64,000 nt of DNA from Norana najaformis (GCA_964023275.1 OZ029919.1:8575202-8639201), one strand, 5' to 3'. Counted from the first letter of the stretch, positions 13,136 to 27,100 are shown. Notes: generated by a model not told the origin, from the letters alone. Numbers and translations are program-made.

Positions 13136-13390
13136 CAGACACACAGATACACACATACATAGACACACAGATACATAGACACACAGATACATAGACACAC
13201 AGATACATAGACACACAGATACATAGACACACAGATACATAGACACACAGATATATAGACACACAGATACAAAGATACACAGTCACAAATTACATATGGA
13301 CACAGATATATTGACGTGCAAAGACATTGACACACAGATACACTGACACACATATATATAAAGACACACACATACACTGCCAAATGCATA
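13136..13390. repeat. 16-bp microsatellite (ACACACAGATACATAG)n
   Basis: About eight near-perfect 16-bp units up to roughly 13,270 are followed by degenerate ACACA/ATACA-rich sequence. The tract abuts the broken RBR gene. On the minus strand it encodes a low-complexity cysteine, valine and tyrosine-rich frame with no meaning as protein. Confidence 0.85.
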
Positions 13391-15069
13391 GAGACAGACA
13401 TACACACAAACAAGCAGAGACGCAAACGTATGTACGCGTAGACCCTCTTTGCTGTTTAGCGATTTTATTTAATTATATTAATTTGCTGATTAACTCTTGC
13501 TAATCCTCGTTTAATTGGCCGTTTAATTGGCTAAGTCGGTAAAACTGCATCTCACAAAACCCTGCAAAGCTTGTTTTATTTATGGCTTTACAATGACCCA
13601 TTACACATCGGATGTTGCGTCTTTAATGCTTTGCTGCGGAGTTTAGAGGTGCTTAACTTTCTCCATCTTTGTCTCATCTGTCTTCAGAACAAATCCGCAT
13701 CTAGCTATCTTATGTTTGATATGCTACCGGGCCGAATGCATGTGGGCCTTCCGCGCCCTGCTAGATATTTATACAAGTTATTTGAATGAGATATTTTTCT
13801 TGAACTATTTTCCGGATGTTTATTCAACATGAATTCTAAACTGCAATGCTGGTATACTTGTTGACTTCGCGGATGAGAAAGAATACATCGCTTATCTGTA
13901 GTTTCTCATATTCCGACAACCGCGTTAACGTGTAAAGACTCAGAAATAAATTGTTGGCTACTTGCATGACTTAGGCCCTAATATCATCACGGTCATTGCG
14001 TTTTCTGTCCATGGTTGATCGTCTTTGACCATCTTTCCCATATCCACGTGAAACTTGAACTCCTTAGATTGTGTTGTGCCGTACTATAATTGTCAATTTA
14101 TACAGCGCCAAATTTATACACAATCAATCAATCTATCAATCAATCAAACAAACTAATAATTGCTCCCAGCAAGAGAACTCCGAGGAAATGGGTAAATTTT
14201 AAGGCAACGAGTTGCAACAGTCCAGCCTCCCTATCCACCTGAGCTCAAATGACAAGTGGAAGACTCTGTCCTTTCTCAGCCTTTATCTTTTCAGTGGTCG
14301 TGTGTCGTCAGGTCGGAGCGGCCTTTGAGGAGTTGTCTTTTAAAGGCGCTATACAAACGCGCGCACACGATTACGATCCGTCCCTCCCATCTAAATGGAC
14401 TAAGTGGACCACCGTATAAATGTATAAATATGGACCACAGACCACAGATACATGCATCCTAGTCTTTTATGAAGGCCTAAATCGATTATTATAAACCAGA
14501 GGCCTACATAACTGACAGCATCAGCTACTCCCTCTTGGATGGATATACAAACTAATAATTGCTCCCCAGCATTTTCCAGCTCCTGGAATTTTATATCCAT
14601 ATGCGTATACATATACACATAGATACACATATATACATAAGCATTTTCATTATACATATACATACAGTACATCCAACCAATTAACATGTCGGATGTTAAT
14701 ACCGGTATGTGTGTCATTTTGATTTCTTAATTGTTTTTAGTCTATATAAGTTGATACTTGTGCCCTCATGTGGCCTCAGTCAGCGTATAACTGAACCTCT
14801 ACAGCGCCCTTTTTCGGCCTCGGCCGTACTACGGTGATCTATAAATCGTCGTCTTCTTATTTTTATTACTATTACTACTATAAGTGTTCAAAGTTTAAAG
14901 TTTACTATGAGTATTTAAAGTTTACTACTACTACTACCACCACCACCACTACCACTACTACCACTACCACCAGTACTACTACTACTACTACTATTACTCA
15001 CATAACCAGGGTCAACGCCCAGACTGAGGTTCGGAGATTGGGAAATACTTTTGGAGCGTAAACTTATCT
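13391..15069. other. Unique insert between truncated copy and next array unit
   Basis: This sequence has no counterpart in the other units. It contains TTTATACAGCGCC and CTCTACAGCGCCC motifs typical of the dispersed repeats in this window (near 14,095 and 14,800), a GGCGCTATACAAACG...GATTACGATC tail near 14,345-14,380, an imperfect TACATA-rich stretch near 14,590-14,670, and a TAC/CAC triplet run at about 14,925-14,998. No gene is seen. Confidence 0.5.
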
Positions 15070-15281
15070 AAAAACTAATTTTTACTTATAGGTCTGTCTG
15101 CGTAAAGAAATTTCTCGACCTCTATGTCTCCCTCAGCCTAGACTCTGCCCCCACGCACACCTTTACTACTATTTCTCCTGTCCGCAATTTAGGTGTGATT
15201 TTCGACCAAACCCTCAGCTTATCCGATCATATCACTCATCTTTCCCACTCGTGCTTCATGCATATCCGTGACCTATAAGTC
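15070..15281 (+). mobile_element. L2/CR1-like LINE fragment (reverse-transcriptase C-terminal part)
   Basis: Translation gives NLGVIFDQTLSLSDHI and a following SCFMHIRDL, matching the block after the palm domain in L2/CR1 reverse transcriptases and the longer copy at 58800-59743. It is cut at both ends. It lies where the replaced part of the second array unit rejoins homologous array sequence near 15,282. Confidence 0.65.
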
Positions 15282-16372
15282 CATTTACAAGCATTTTTAG
15301 AATGCTTAGAAAGCTTTGCAGCTTGTACTTAATTACTTTGGAATATTTTTAATCTGGTAAAATGATTACGAATGATGACGTAATGCACTGTATGTCACTA
15401 TAGGTCTTGGTGGAGTACTACTAGTGGTGCTTTGAACTTGATGCAGTGAAACTATTCTAACTGGGACAATATAACGATACACATAGATAACAAAGAGACG
15501 TATGTAGGCCTATAGCCAGACAAGCTGTAACGAGCAATAAGCAAACAAATAGAAATACATGTAATCAGGTCACAAATTCAAAAATAATTTATCTTTAAAA
15601 GCATTGGAACTAATTCAGGTATTCAAGAACAACTAAGCCAAAAAGCCCAGATCATGTTACACATCTAGGAGACAAAACATAACTTAAAGAACTTGCTTTG
15701 TGCTGAACTCAGGACTAGGAAAAACATAACATCAACGGGTTTAAGTTCTAAATTCTTATCATTCATTACCTTAAACAGAATGTCTGTAACAGCAGAAACT
15801 AGTGTTCCTAGAATGTTGTTTGAAAGGTGGTGAAAAATCAGTCAATTTTACAGATGCTAATCAGCATGTGTCATTTGATTATCAACAGAACAATCTTCTT
15901 GTAGGCCACAGTCCTGTAATTCATCATAAACAAACATTATGGAGTATGAACTTATCTGCTGAATATTCCGACCATAATGCTTATGAGTACCCACGTTCAC
16001 AGCGAAATTATTGACTTGTCTATCAACATTAGCTACTAACTTAATTACTTATAAATGAAACATTTACATAGTGCCTGTTAACCTACACTTAAAAATAATC
16101 AGTTGCCTACTTGAATTATGTGATGTCAATCAATGCCTAGTTCTTGCTTTGCTGCATCTTCACTAGAGGTCTTTCCTGGCAAACACATACATGGATGGCA
16201 AATGCAAACCCAAAAAAAAACTCAGCAGTTCATTTGTGGCAACTGTATGACCAGGGAAAGTTGCAGCACTTGGCAGCGTTGCAATATGTCATACATTCAT
16301 GTGTTGTCGAATGTAGAGGTCGTCTCCAAATAGTTCCTCTGTCTGATGTGCTACTTTTGCTACTCGACACTA
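15282..16372. other. 3' flank of RBR copy 2 (diverged array sequence)
   Basis: It is homologous to 3700-4900 and 11490-12640 but clearly more diverged than those two are from each other. The AATAAA hexamer found behind the other copies reads AATGAA here (near 16229-16234). No gene is seen. Confidence 0.55.
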
Positions 16373-19300
16373 TTAGCCACGGCGATTGCAAATGATCACG
16401 TGATTGTGACACAACTTTGAGGATTTTGAGTGAAAAATTTCACATTTCCAGCAAATGTATTCCTTGCACCACAAACAGAAGATAACGTTACATCCACCAT
16501 TTTTCTCAATTGCAATCTCACAGTTGGGGCAGCGGTGTATATTGTAACCATAATACTCTATCAGCGAGTCCTTTAGTCTCCACAATATACTGCATGCCTT
16601 TGTCCCATGAAACTTCCTGTTGCACTGCAAACAGAATCTGCTCTGGCACCAAAGACAAGATTTCATATTTTCCTGTTTATAAACAATACACAATGCACCA
16701 CATTTCCGTCGTAGGCAAAGCCCAAAAGAAGCTGCATTCTCCCATATGAAGTTCTTAAGCACGTTTTGAAGTATCTGTCTGATGTCACAATATTGAACTA
16801 CGCCACAGATGTACCTCAGTTCGGCTACGCTGAGAGCCTTGTCACACTTTTCGTTGGCACACTTTACTGGCAGATTTCGGTCATTCACGGACTGAATTAT
16901 CAAGCGAAGTACACATTCCCTGCAGTATGCATGTCCACACACACTTAACAAATAGCAGTCTTTGCTTGAGGTTTCTAAACTCTCCAAAAAACAGATTGAA
17001 CACATTACCTCTGAGCTCAGACTTTTCTTGTCTAATGTAATATCCGCCTCCTGCAGAAGTGTTGCTTTTATTTCCTCTGAGTACCTATTGAAAACTTCGG
17101 CTTTTGTTTCAAGCCAAAGTTCAGGACGGTCTTCAAATAAGAAGTACTGTAAAATGTCACCATTATGTATCAGTTCACTGAGACGAGATCGCAGTTTGTG
17201 GTACAAAATCTTCAAAGCATCGGAATTAAAGCATGTCTGGTCAAAGTCAAACGAGTACCAGCCTAATCCACAGGAATTAGGTATTTCTGCCAGCTGCTTC
17301 TTCAGAATGCTAGCTGAATGATTTTTATTACAAGAATCCCCATAGATGTAGACTGTTTGATGAAACTCCGGGAGGTGAATGCAAGTTTTGGTGAAATGCA
17401 TCAAGAACTTTAGAAACTTCGTTCCATCATTGCTCAGCAGGTAGTGCAGTTGCAGGTTGTCAAAAGTGACTTTGGCAGGTTGTAGGAAATCTTCCAGATT
17501 TTCTCTTAGCCTCTGCATGTGACAATTCTCTGTGGCTGTCACACTCACAAGCACCTGCAAGTTAATGTTCGAAGGATTCGCAGGCGAAAACGGATCTTGT
17601 CTGATCCAGCTTTTGACAATATTCTTTTGCTGCATTCTGCCAAGCAATTCTTGCAATGGCTTCTCTATAATCTGATGAAAATCCCGGGTCATCATGATGC
17701 GAATTGTTTTAAGATCTGTTGCCAATTTTGTTGTGTTTCTTAAACAAACCGAGAAGTTAGATCTCGATATTCTTTCTATGCAACTGACTCCAGTTCTAGC
17801 AGCATACACGTTTGGAAAGCCAATTTTGAGTTCAAATTGGTTAGGACTTTCAGAATTAGTTTGCACCCACATGCCAGTGCTGTTCTCCCTTCCATCAGTT
17901 TTCAGTCCCACTTCTGCAAACATCCGAATAATACCATCAATGACTTTTGTTTTGGCATCTTCAGGAGACATGAAATCATTTCCGTTCTTTACATCCATCA
18001 TTTTATCTTGGATGAAACATTGCAGATTTACTTCCACTAAACTGTCAAAAGCAACAATGTCACCACGCAAGATATTTGTCTGTTTAGTAATTAGAGGTTC
18101 AGCGTAGCATTCGTATACTACAGCATTTTCAGTGGCAGGTAATTGACGGTAGCTGCACAGGTTATCAGCCTTCTGTCTGTTTCTGCAATTTCTGTTTTCT
18201 ATGTAGGTTGGAAAAATTTCTGCTGCTTCTGAAGAGTCTGAAGCATTGGCACATTTTCTCAACTGAATCTCTCGAAGCTGTTCATCACAAAACCACTGAT
18301 AACCGGTTATACCCATGAACTCTAGCCCTCCTCCAATCCTCATTCGTAAAGGGCTGTGCACATCTGGGAAGGGAATCTCCAGTTCTTTACTTTCCAGTTC
18401 TTCCTGAAGGCTTTTCAGTTCCTCTTCCAACACAGATTTTACTCTGTCACAGCCAACTTTGGGACACATCATGCTCAGCTGTTTAAGGTCTCTGTCATAC
18501 ATGACTTTTACGACATATCCACAGATTGATTTAAGCTTTTCGCTAAATTTCTCTGATGATGCAAGAGAACCCAGTTCAAAACTCACACTTTTTGTGGCAA
18601 CAGGAACACAGAAAAACTGATCCACCATATCTCTTGGTGTCACATTAAGGTGTTTGGACAGAACAGAGGCTGCCAAGTCATCTCCAACACAAACAAGTAG
18701 ATTCACCTCCTTTGGCAAATGGTCATTTTTTATGTTGTCGAGAGCAAAGACAAATCTTGGTGGTTCATTTGTTAATCTGTAACAGGATTTTCTTCCAATA
18801 AGGCATGGAGCTTTTGAAGAAATCTGGAGATATCCCAAGTCTTTGTGTCCTTGATATATGCACAGACGATCGTACCATAGTTTTGCCATGATTTCTACCA
18901 GCTTCTCATGCACAAGCATTGCATCCTTGTTGAAGTTGAGTAAAGCTGGCTTTTTTTCATCTGATACCTGTGCAATGACCTCTGTGTAGTGGTTGCGCAA
19001 ACGTTTATCAATCTCTTTAAATTTTATCTCTTTGAAGCCATTTTTCTGAAACCATGCCACCTGTTGAGAACACTTTTTTCCGGACTTCGTGTGAAGTTTC
19101 ATGCACCATTGAGTAACAGCATTCAGAACCGTCTGGATGTCTCCTAGTTCACTGAAATTTGCCGCTTTTGCAACTCCCGATTCAAAGACATCTGTGAGAC
19201 TACCATCATCCAAGAAAACTGAAGTGACGAGTCCTTCAAGAAAGATATTCTTTTCAAGGCATTCCTCAAGAAACTTCTGCTTTTTCGGATAGAATTCTTG

Positions 19301-20359
19301 GTTTTGGGATTTTGAAAACGCTCCCGGTTTAGAGTTGTTCCTCAAATTGTTTTCTGAATCAATGTCTTTAGGCTGAAATTCTCTGACAACCTGGAAATGA
19401 CAAATTGTACTTGGATTACTACAAGTGTAATATGTATTAGTTGGTGAGATTACCTCTTTCTACCACACTTAACTGGTTAGGATTAGCTTGCATTTACATC
19501 ATTGGCTCTTTCTTTCATTCATGTGGTCATTCTTTTACAGGTTTGTGTACAGATGTCTGAACTAGCATTATAACAAACTCCCAAAAACACCCCTTCAGTG
19601 TCAGTCAACTTGCATTTTGCTCCTTCATGCTCAAAACTGAAATTTTAAACTGTGTTATCCCAAATCATCTCATTCAACATTTCACAACTACCCATGGCAC
19701 TGGTGGCAGATGCATTAAGTGCTTCCCACCAGATTATCATGCTGTCTGTCTAGGCACATATTTCTACCTCCAACACTGATCAACTGACCTCACCAGATTG
19801 GCCTGCATCAAGTACTTGTGAAAACTGGTTTCTGTGAAATTTAGATGATACAATTACAATACATTTAACAATACATTTAACAGGCCTACATGTAATATTT
19901 GCATGCACTGGCACGTTTACCCTGTAAGTGAAATAAATGCAACTGATGAATTAATATGAAATAGGGGACGACGAGGAAGATATCTGATCAAGAGATCAAG
20001 AAGACAGAATTCAGAAATGCCTGAAAAGCTTTAGTTGAAGAGGTGTGTGATATGCAGTGAGAATATGAGAAGTAGCATAACGTTTCTATAGCGCTTTCTG
20101 TAACACCACGAAGGCGCTCATGACAACATAACAAAGCGGGGAAATCTAGATTAGTCAGAAGGCGAGAAGATAAGAAAGATATGGTGCACAGATCCACCAG
20201 GTGTATACTGTTCTCTTTTTGAAGTCACTAGCCGCTGAACAACTGCGTAGATTAAATGAATCACATAAATACATGTAATAACGAGTGTGCGATTATTACC
20301 TTATTAGGCACATCTTTGAACAGTTTCCACTTTGAATCTGTTTCTTCTGTTTCTCCCAT
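16373..20359 (-). CDS. RING-IBR-RING E3 ubiquitin ligase, tandem copy 2 (diverged catalytic half)
   Basis: Exon 1 lies at 20359-20300 (MGETEETDSKWKLF, ending VPNK) and exon 2 at 19390-16373. Splice sites and phase are as in copy 1, and the product is about 1,025 residues. The N-terminal two thirds is nearly identical to copy 1. Divergence is patchy: a window around residues 370-500, the segment before RING1 (about 750-800), and above all the last ~125 residues, where only about half the positions agree with copies 1 and 3. All RING1, IBR and RING2 zinc ligands and the RING2 active-site cysteine (IEKNGGC) are kept. The change therefore looks like functional divergence or recombination with a more distant relative, not decay. 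The usual AATAAA after the stop is lost. Confidence 0.85.
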
Positions 20360-20448
20360 TCTGAACTTAACAGCTCTTTAAATTGTGAAAGTCTGTTAGA
20401 CGCGACCACTTAGTCACTAAAAGTACGCCAAATTTATGGGGAATAGTT

Positions 20449-20461
20449 GGTTTAAATAAGC
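20449..20461 (-). promoter_or_regulatory. TATA-like element upstream of RBR copy 2
   Basis: Same conserved GCTTATTTAAACC block as before copy 1, about 90 bp upstream of the ATG. Confidence 0.35.
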
Positions 20462-20683
20462 AGAAATGATGTCGTATTGTGCAATCGTTTGTGAAAACAG
20501 CGTCCATGACACCACATTGTGCAATCGTTTCACATTCTATTTCAGTATTTCTATGAGTATAGACTCATGAATATTCATGTTATTGATACATTGACTTATT
20601 TATAAATGTTAATGGGAAGTACCCATTTCCACCAGTGACCTTGTTACCATATATACTATATAAATAGATGTTACTTCAACCGT

Positions 20684-23600
20684 GCTTGTGTTTCAATGAA
20701 TTAATCCGGTGAGATTCTTTATCACCGCTGCCCGTTTGAATGGGTGCCGCGGTATTTTAAGTATTTACGCATAATATGTTTGTTTAACTACCTTTTTATT
20801 TTTATATTTCTGCCTTCTCTGGTTATTTTTCATCCAACTTTGAGTACCACACTTATAACACCAGATCAAATGGTAATTATCACAGAAGTTATGCCCGTAC
20901 AAACACTCGTCTATTTTCTATTAAATGCGCTGGTTCTTCTTTATGAAACAATTTATCTCATGACATTCGTATTCTGCCCAATATAAAAAATTTTAAACAT
21001 TACATAAGCGCATATTTGAATCAATTCATTAAATGAATTCACGTGAATTAATTCATACTGTTAGTTACGTTTTTTGTTCTTTTTACAAAGGTTCTGTTTC
21101 CAAAGTCCAGTTAGACTATAGGCCTGTTAAGTTGATTATTTGTCATTTCAAATAGCATTCCATGTGAGGTAGGCGTCCCTAACAAGCGGAACATGGTTCT
21201 TTCTGGGTCTGCCTGTTGTATTCCACATGAATTTTTTATGTAACATGTTAATGCTGTTGACTTTTTGTGCAACAATAAAAATGATGTGAAAAGTAATTTT
21301 CCGCAGCGTCGTTAACTCTGAATCTGAGGCCCGTATGAATGGTCGGTGGTGGCCAAGAAGAAGACATTCAAGCCAGAGTAGCGAGTGGACAAGTCGTGGT
21401 AGAGTTATACGAACGCAACAGTTGGTGATTACACGCAGACTTAGAACTGGATACGCCCCCAAATTTGTGTAAGTGCTACGTCTATATCTTGATAGATGTA
21501 CATAGTCTACGCTTGTGAATAAGCTGGTGCCCTGTGCGTAGCGTCTAAGTAGCCTATAGAAATTTTGAGTTTACGATGCACGTTTTTCCATAACGCGACT
21601 GTATGGCCTCTGCCCTGCGCAATTTCAATGAATTTATCGGGGCGAGATCCTATACCACCACTACTTGTATGAATGCATGATATGGGTCCCACACCATTTA
21701 AGGTCTTCGTGTACCGACCATGCTTGCTCGAGATTTCAATCTCTGAAATCCAGCCACGAATCCCACGATCGACATTTAGAACCCACATTCCACCAACTTA
21801 GGCGCCTTCGCGTACGTTTTAGCCAAACTATAGGTAATCACGACTAGCAGCATGTTGGTAGACAAAACGAATATCCTCTGACTGCCACGTTCAATGTGCC
21901 CACAATAGGCACATGCATGAATAGCTGGCCACCAGTTTCCACCAGCGGCATAATACGGGCCTGCTCTGGGGCACCATTATTATTATCATCATCATTATCA
22001 TCATCATCACCACCACCGTCATAGTCATCATCATTACAAAAAGGGGACGAAAGTGTGTCTAAAACTGAAGAAGAAAGTTCACCTTACAAATGAAGGTAAT
22101 TCGTTGCTTTCAGACTGACATGATTGCAAAAGAATTTAATAGTTTGCTGGTAAATATTAAATGAATTATAGGCCTACTAATAGAATTAATAAATAATTTA
22201 TTATTGATAAGATATACATTCTAATAATTTAAAAGTGCCTTGATCAAGATTATGACAGAAACTATAGTTACTTTGATTATTATTGCAATTAATAAGCTTT
22301 ATTGGCTTTGGAAGATATTTGCATAATTTGTTTAGTCTTCGGTGACTTCATTTCACTCACTGTACATTATTTAATGTTCTTGTATGGATCTTTAATCACT
22401 TTGCAAATATATTTATTACTACATCTATGTAGTATTCTTATAGTGGCCAAGCAACCAGAATTGCACGTGTGATGGTCATGTGACCAGCATCGCCTATAAT
22501 ACTAGCCATATTATGACAGTCAGTGACTAGTTACGCATGTGGTATAAAACTGATGTTATGGTGCTTCTGGTAATAAATATGTGCATGACTAAACTTTAAT
22601 GGTATTCTCAAAATGGTTTAAGGCCTTTCAGTCTGGTTTCTTTAAACTTCTGAGGCAATGACTGTAATAGAATTTGTTGTAATCAGAAACTGTGTAATTT
22701 GTTAAGCATCCACCATGAGAAGCAGCCTATTCGTATAGATATGATACACTATGACTAAGTGAGGGATAATGTAAGGTTTTTACAAAACTCATGTGGTGTA
22801 GGTATGTCGCTCCTCATATGTCACTGTCATTAAGCTGGTTCTCGTTAGTACTTGTTGTACCTTGAATCTTTGTCAGGACAGCTGACAATTCTTAAGTTTG
22901 AATACATTACCTAACATTGTTAGAAGACAGTTACTGAAAATCAGTGGAGTAAATGATCTAGTGGGAAAAGCAGGACCAAATTTAAAGTAAGTCCACTTAA
23001 AAGACATTTTTAGTATGCTTCCAAAGCTTTGCGCTTGTTCTTAATTACTTTGGGATATTTTTGGTTTGGTAAAATTATTACAATTGATGACGCAATGCGC
23101 TGTAGGTCCGAGTGGTGCATTATTTGTGGTGTACTGTACTTCATCCAATAAAATTATTCCAACGGGGACAACACAATGAGAAATATGGATAATAAAGGGA
23201 AGTTCTTAAACGCAATACGCAAACAAGTCGAAATTCATGTAATCAGGTGACAAATTCAAAAATAATTTATCTTTAATAGCACAGAAACTAATTCAGGTAC
23301 TCAAGAACAACTAAGCCAAAAACACCAGATCATGTTACAGGACTAGGAGACAAAACAAAGAGCTCTGTTCAGACTTCAGAAATAGGAAAAACACAACATA
23401 GCCGATACCCTGTTCTAAATTCTTATTGTGCATAAATCTTAAATGGAATGTCTAACAGCAGACATTAGTGTTCCTAGAAGGCTGTTTGATTGGTAAAAAT
23501 CGCAGCCACTTACACATGCGTCTACAGATGAGCATGTTATTTGATTATCAACAGAACAGTCTGGCCACAGCCCTGTACTTCACTTACAAACTTTCTGCAG

Positions 23601-24163
23601 TATGAATTCATCTGACGTGACTATTCAGACTTCAATGCATCACTACGTGCCTTCACAGTTTAGTTAGTGACTCGTTTATCGACATTAACTAGTAATTTAA
23701 TTGGTGATATAAGAAAGATTTATGTGCTGCCTGTTAACCTCCACTTAAAAGTAATCAGTTGCTTGCATAAATTACATGATCTAAAATGATTCCTAGTCCA
23801 TGCTCTTCCATATACTCACTAGAGGTCTTTTCCTGGCAAACATACATATGGATGACAAATGCAAACCAATGAAAACTGATAGACAGCAATGCTACTACAT
23901 CAGTTCTCTGACAGTACAGATCTAAAGTATTCTAAAAACTATTACAGTGTCACCATATTAACCCGAATTTGAGATTTCCTTGAAGCCTGCATAATTCAAA
24001 TGAAGCCTAGAAAATCCATTACAGTTTATTTCTGGGAACTCTACGAGAAGCAAGAGTAGCAGCATTTGACAGCCTTGCAATATGCCATACAGCAGTGTAT
24101 TGCAGAAAGCAGAGGTAAGGTTAGCTCCAAATAGTTCTGCCAAATGTGCTATTTTTCGTCAAC
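20684..24163. repeat. Near-identical 3.4 kb segment, array copy at right
   Basis: Partner of 9175-12654 at a constant offset of 11,509 bp. It ends at the stop codon of RBR copy 3. Confidence 0.8.
24025..24030 (-). promoter_or_regulatory. Putative polyadenylation signal, RBR copy 3
   Basis: AATAAA on the minus strand, about 130 bp past the stop of copy 3. Confidence 0.5.
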
Positions 24164-27100
24164 GAATGCTATTACAAATGGCGATGTGACTATAACATTC
24201 ACTTGAGGATTTAGAGTGAAAATCTGCACACTTCCAGCAAATATAATTTTTGCACCATTCACAGAAGACTCTATCACATCCATCAAATTTCTCAATGGCA
24301 ATGTGGCATTTAGGGCAACGCTTTCTACTGGAACCATCTTCTTTCAGCCAGTCCGTCACACTCCAAGCTACATCACATGCCATTGTTCCATGAAACTTAT
24401 TACCACATTCCAAACAGAATCTGCGCTGGCACCAGAGACAGGCTTTCATCTTTGCCTGTTCAAAAACTGCACACACTCCACCGCATCTCTGTTGTAGGCA
24501 AAACCCAAAAGAAGCTGCATTCTCCCCTATGAAGCTCATCAGCACGTTTTGTAGTATCTTTCTGAAGTCACAATATTGAACTACGCCACAGATGTACCTG
24601 AGTTCAGCTACGCTGAGAGCCTTGTCACACTTTTCGTTGGCACACTTTACTGGCAGATTTCGGTCATTCACGGACTGAATTACCAACTGAAGCACACATT
24701 CCCTGCAGTATGCATGTCCACAAACACTTAACAAATAGCAGTCTTTGCTTGAGGTTTCTAAACTCTCCAAAAAACAGATTGAACACATTACCTCTGAGCT
24801 CAGACTTTTCTTGTCTAATGTAACATCCGCCTCCTGCAGGAGCATGGATTTCATTTCCTCTGAGTACCTGTTGAATACATCGGCTTTTGTTTCAAGCCAA
24901 AGTTCAGAATGGTCTTCAAATAAGAAGTGCTGTGAAATGTCACCTTTACGTTTCAGTTCATCGAGACTAGATCGCAGTTTGTGGTACAAAATCTTCAAAG
25001 CATCGGAATTAAAGCATGTCTGGTCAAAGTCAAACAAGTACCAGCCGAATCCACAGGAATTAGGTTTTTCTGCCAGCTGCTTCTTCAGAATGCTAGCTGA
25101 ATGATTTTTATTACAAGAATCCCCATAGATGTAGACTGTTTGATGAAACTCCGGGAGGTGAATGCAAGTTTTGGTGAAATGCATCAAGAACTTTAGAAAC
25201 TTTGTTCCATCATTGCTCAGCAGGTAGTGCAGTTGCAGGTTGTCAAAAGTGACTTTGGCAGGTTGTAGGAAATCTTCCAGATTTTCTCTTAGCCTCTGCA
25301 TGTGACAATTCTCTGTGGCTGTCACACTCACAAGCACCTGCAAGTTAATGTTCGAAGGATTCACAGGCGAAAACGGATCTTGTCTGATCCAGCTTTTGAC
25401 AATATTCTTTTGCTGAATTCTGCCAAGCAATTCTTGCAATGGCTTCTCTATAATCTGATGAAAATCCCGGGTCATCATGATGCGAATTGTTTTAAGATCT
25501 GTTGCCAATTTTGTTGTGTTTCTTAAGTAAACTGAGAAGTTAGATCTCGATATTCTTTCTATGCAACTGACTCCAGTTCTACCAGCATACACGTTTGGAA
25601 AGCCAATTTTGAGTTCAAATTGGTTAGGACTTTCAGAATTTGCTTGTACCCAGATGGAAGTACTTTTCTCCTTTCCATCAGTTTTCAGTCCCACTTCTGC
25701 AAACATCCGAATAATACCATCAATGACTTTTGTTTTGGCATCTTCAGGAGACATGAAATCATTTCCGTTCTTTACATCCATCATTTTATCTTGGATGAAA
25801 CATTGCAGATTTACTTCCACTGAACTGTCAAAAGCAACTATGTCACCACGCAAGATATTTGTCTGTTTAGTAATTTGAGGTTCAGTGTAGCATTCGTATA
25901 TTACAGCATTTTCAGCGGCAGGTAATTGGTGGTAATTGCACAGGTTATCAATCTTCTGTCTGTTTATGCAATTTCTGTTTTCTATGTAGGTTGGAGAAAT
26001 TTCTGCTGCTTCTGAAGAGTCTGAAGCATTGGTACATTGTCTTAATTGAATCTCTCGAAGCTGTTTGTCGGAAAACCACCTAAAACCAGTTATACCCATG
26101 CACTCTAGCCCTCGACCAATCTGCATTCGTAAAGGGCTGTGCACATTTGGGAAGGAAATCTCCAGTTCTTTACTTTCCAGTTCTGCCTGAAGGCTTTTCA
26201 GTTCCTCTTCCAACACAGATTTTACTCTGTCACAGCCAACCTTGGGACACATCATGCTCAGCTGTTTAAAGTCTCTGTCATACACGATTTTTACGACATG
26301 TCCGCAGATTGATTTAAGCCTTTCGCTAAATTTCTCTGATGATGCAAGAGAACCCAGTTCAAAACTCACACTTTTTGTGGCAACAGGAACACAGAAAAAC
26401 TGATCCACCATATCTCTTGGTGTCACATTATGGTGTTTGGACAGAATGGAGGCTGCCAAGTCATCTCCAACACAAACAAGTAGATTCACCTCCTTTGGCA
26501 AATGGTCATTTTTTATGTTGTCAAGAGCGAGGACAAATCTTGGTGGTTCATTTGTTAATCTGTAACAGGATTTTCTTCCAATAAAACCTGGAGCTTTTGA
26601 AGAAACCTGGAGATACCCCAAGTCTTTGTGACCTTGATATATGCAGAGACGATTGTACCATAGTTTTGCCATGATTTCTACCAGCTTATTATGCACAAGC
26701 ATTGCATCCTTGTTGAAGTTGAGTAAAGCTGGCTTCTTTTCATCTGATACCTGTGCAATGACCTCTGTGTAGTGGTTGCGCAAACGTTTATCAATCTCTT
26801 TAAATTTTATTTCTTTGAAGCCATTTTTCTGAAACCATGCTACCTGTTGAGAACACTTTTTTCCAGACTTTGTGTGAAGTTTCATGCACCATCGAGTAAC
26901 AGCATTCAGAACCGTTTGGATGTCTCCTAGTTCACTGAAATTTGCCGCTTTTGCAACTCCCGATTCAAAGACATCTGTGAGACTACCATCATCCAAGAAA
27001 ACTGAAGTGACGAGTCCTTCAAGAAAGATATTCTTTTCAAGGCATTCCTTAAGAAACTTCTGCTTTTTCGGATAGAATTCTTGGTTTTGAGATATTAAAG

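Larger units (their letters stand above)
20360..24158. other. Array spacer between RBR copies 2 and 3
   Basis: It holds the 5' flank of copy 2, a short AT-rich insertion near 20648-20668 absent from the spacer of copy 1, then the 3.4 kb block shared with 9175-12654, and the 3' flank of copy 3. No gene is supported. Confidence 0.6.

Noticed and set aside
12650-13264. Open frame extending from RBR IBR-RING2 into CVYVSVCLC-type residues
   Set aside because: The N-terminal part is read from a 16-bp microsatellite, so the frame is accidental and the locus is a truncated gene.
13136-13390. CRISPR-like array
   Set aside because: Units are contiguous without spacers in an animal genome, so it is a simple microsatellite.
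9175-24163. The two 3.4 kb identical blocks as long terminal repeats of one large element
   Set aside because: The blocks sit inside homologous array units and contain gene flanks. No element genes or target-site duplication are seen.
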